DNA of 64,000 nucleotides from Chloroflexota bacterium (GTDB lineage Bacteria; Chloroflexota; Chloroflexia; Thermomicrobiales; UBA6265): assembly GCA_023423795.1 (NCBI GenBank), contig JAFAEX010000158.1:9082-73081 (forward strand), given 5' to 3'. The translations under genes were made by a program, and so were the position numbers. Position 1 is the first letter of the stretch, and every line of letters begins with the position of its first letter. Positions 63,267-64,000 of this stretch are shown in pieces. The notes beneath the pieces were generated by a model, which worked only from the letters and a program-made list of their open reading frames with translations, had not been told where the DNA came from and did not search any database.

Positions 63267-64000
63267 ATGGTTTGGCCGGGACGGACGACGATGCGGGCGA
63301 TCGGGCGCGCGGCGAGGGCGCTGCTGGCGCTGGCGTTACTGCTGGCCGCGGCGGTCATCGCGCCGCTCGCGACCGCGCAGGATGGCACGGGTTCGATCCG
63401 CGTCGTCCATGGCGTATCCGACCTCGGGCCGATCGACGTTTACCTCGACGGACGGCTGGCGGTCGTCGGCGCAGGGTTTCCGAGCGCGACCGTTCCGCTC
63501 CAACTCGCCGCCGGCGACCACCGGCTGTCGGTCGCTCCCAGCGGCGGGAGCCTCGACGCGCCGCTGGTCGATTCGGTGCTGACTATCGATGCGGGCGCGA
63601 ACGCCGACATCGCCCTCGTCGGCAGCGCGGCGGACATGCCGGCGGTCCTCTTCCCCGTGGATGCTTCGAACCTCGACGCCGACCGCGCCCGGCTGCGCGT
63701 GGTCAACGGCAGCCCGGATGCGGGGCCGCTCGACGTCTCGTTCACCGGTGGCGATGCCATTTTCCCGACGGTCGAGTACATGGCCGCCAGCGAGTACGCC
63801 GAGTTGCCGGCGGGGGTCTATGCCATCGAGGGATGGACGGCGGGCGCGGAGGCGGTGACGTTCGCGCTGCCGGATCTGTCGCTCGCGCCCGGTGAGGTGG
63901 TCGATGTCTACGTCGTCGGTCAGGCGGCGGACGCCAGCGTGCAGCCGCTCGTGGTGCGCACGCTCGTCGCGGTGGGCCCCCGGGGCGGGTCCACCCCGCC
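63267..64000 (+). CDS. DUF4397 secreted protein, cut by window edge
   Basis: Open from ATG 63267 to the right edge, 244 complete codons so far. It has a Sec signal (basic MRAIGRAARA, core LLALALLLAAAVIAPLA, cleavage near ATAQD). The DUF4397 pattern appears twice: SIRVVHGVSDLGPIDVYLDG at the mature start and LRVVNGSPDAGPLDVSFTGG about 110 residues later, each a beta-sandwich unit. Such proteins are surface-exposed and of unknown role. The ATG has GGGGGAGGGCAGCG before it. Confidence 0.85.
   Translation, partial: MVWPGRTTMRAIGRAARALLALALLLAAAVIAPLATAQDGTGSIRVVHGVSDLGPIDVYLDGRLAVVGAGFPSATVPLQLAAGDHRLSVAPSGGSLDAPLVDSVLTIDAGANADIALVGSAADMPAVLFPVDASNLDADRARLRVVNGSPDAGPLDVSFTGGDAIFPTVEYMAASEYAELPAGVYAIEGWTAGAEAVTFALPDLSLAPGEVVDVYVVGQAADASVQPLVVRTLVAVGPRGGSTP

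Overview
The window is GC-rich bacterial chromosome, almost entirely coding, with house-keeping genes and no phage, plasmid, transposase or CRISPR array. The mix suggests Chloroflexota, probably a Thermomicrobia/Sphaerobacter-like lineage: frequent GTG/TTG starts, TATACT-type -10 boxes, several apparently leaderless transcripts, C-terminally extended ribosomal proteins, a GH57 branching enzyme beside MalQ, and a Ski2/HelY helicase. This placement is inferred from gene content alone.

Layout. 1-6.5 kb (minus): the start of an AraC-type regulator, an aspartate-type aminotransferase, the glycogen pair GH57 branching enzyme and malQ, then rplU-rpmA-rpmE. 6.8-10.7 kb: an S41 peptidase, a small protein, GtrA and a UDP-galactopyranose-mutase-like flavoprotein. 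11.2-13.6 kb (minus): a PhzF-like protein and aroF (DAHP synthase); aroF lies behind a previously unannotated leader peptide with clustered Phe/Tyr/Trp codons and an intrinsic terminator, which looks like an aromatic amino acid attenuator. 13.6-19.7 kb (plus): two unknown proteins, a class III aminotransferase, prfA, a Rieske oxygenase and a flavin-fold protein. 19.8-35 kb: a glycosyltransferase, hpf, tRNA-Arg, tRNA-Pro, selA, dgt-dnaG, pcrA, tRNA-Met, tilS-hpt-ftsH, tRNA-Ala and tRNA-Gly.

35-42.8 kb: a secreted protein of unknown function, then a divergent sugar locus. An ABC importer (two permeases and a Tat-exported binding protein) faces a mutarotase-like protein, an SDR dehydrogenase and an enolase-superfamily dehydratase, with a LacI-type operator between them. 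43.2-47.5 kb: a Mn/Zn ABC importer operon ending in its DtxR/MntR regulator, with a palindrome lying exactly between the -35 and -10 boxes. 47.7-53.5 kb (minus): a six-gene run with the t6A genes tsaE, tsaB and tsaD, rimI, a methyltransferase and a zinc-ribbon/TM/beta-propeller protein. 53.6-64 kb: a small membrane protein, HelY-like helicase, DUF427, thiL, alkaline phosphatase, a GNAT enzyme with a long acidic tail, a 41-residue membrane protein and a DUF4397 protein cut by the window edge.

Intergenic DNA carries several dispersed repeats: a palindrome with 25-bp arms starting GTCATYCCGRGC (14.3, 17.6, 42.9 kb and a half copy at 27.6 kb), a GCCGGATTTCGTAT element (23.9 and 59.8 kb, with partial copies), a 32-33 bp long-range inverted repeat at 10.9-11.2 kb, a 24-bp-arm palindrome at 54.0 kb and an 82-bp tandem duplication at 59.5 kb.
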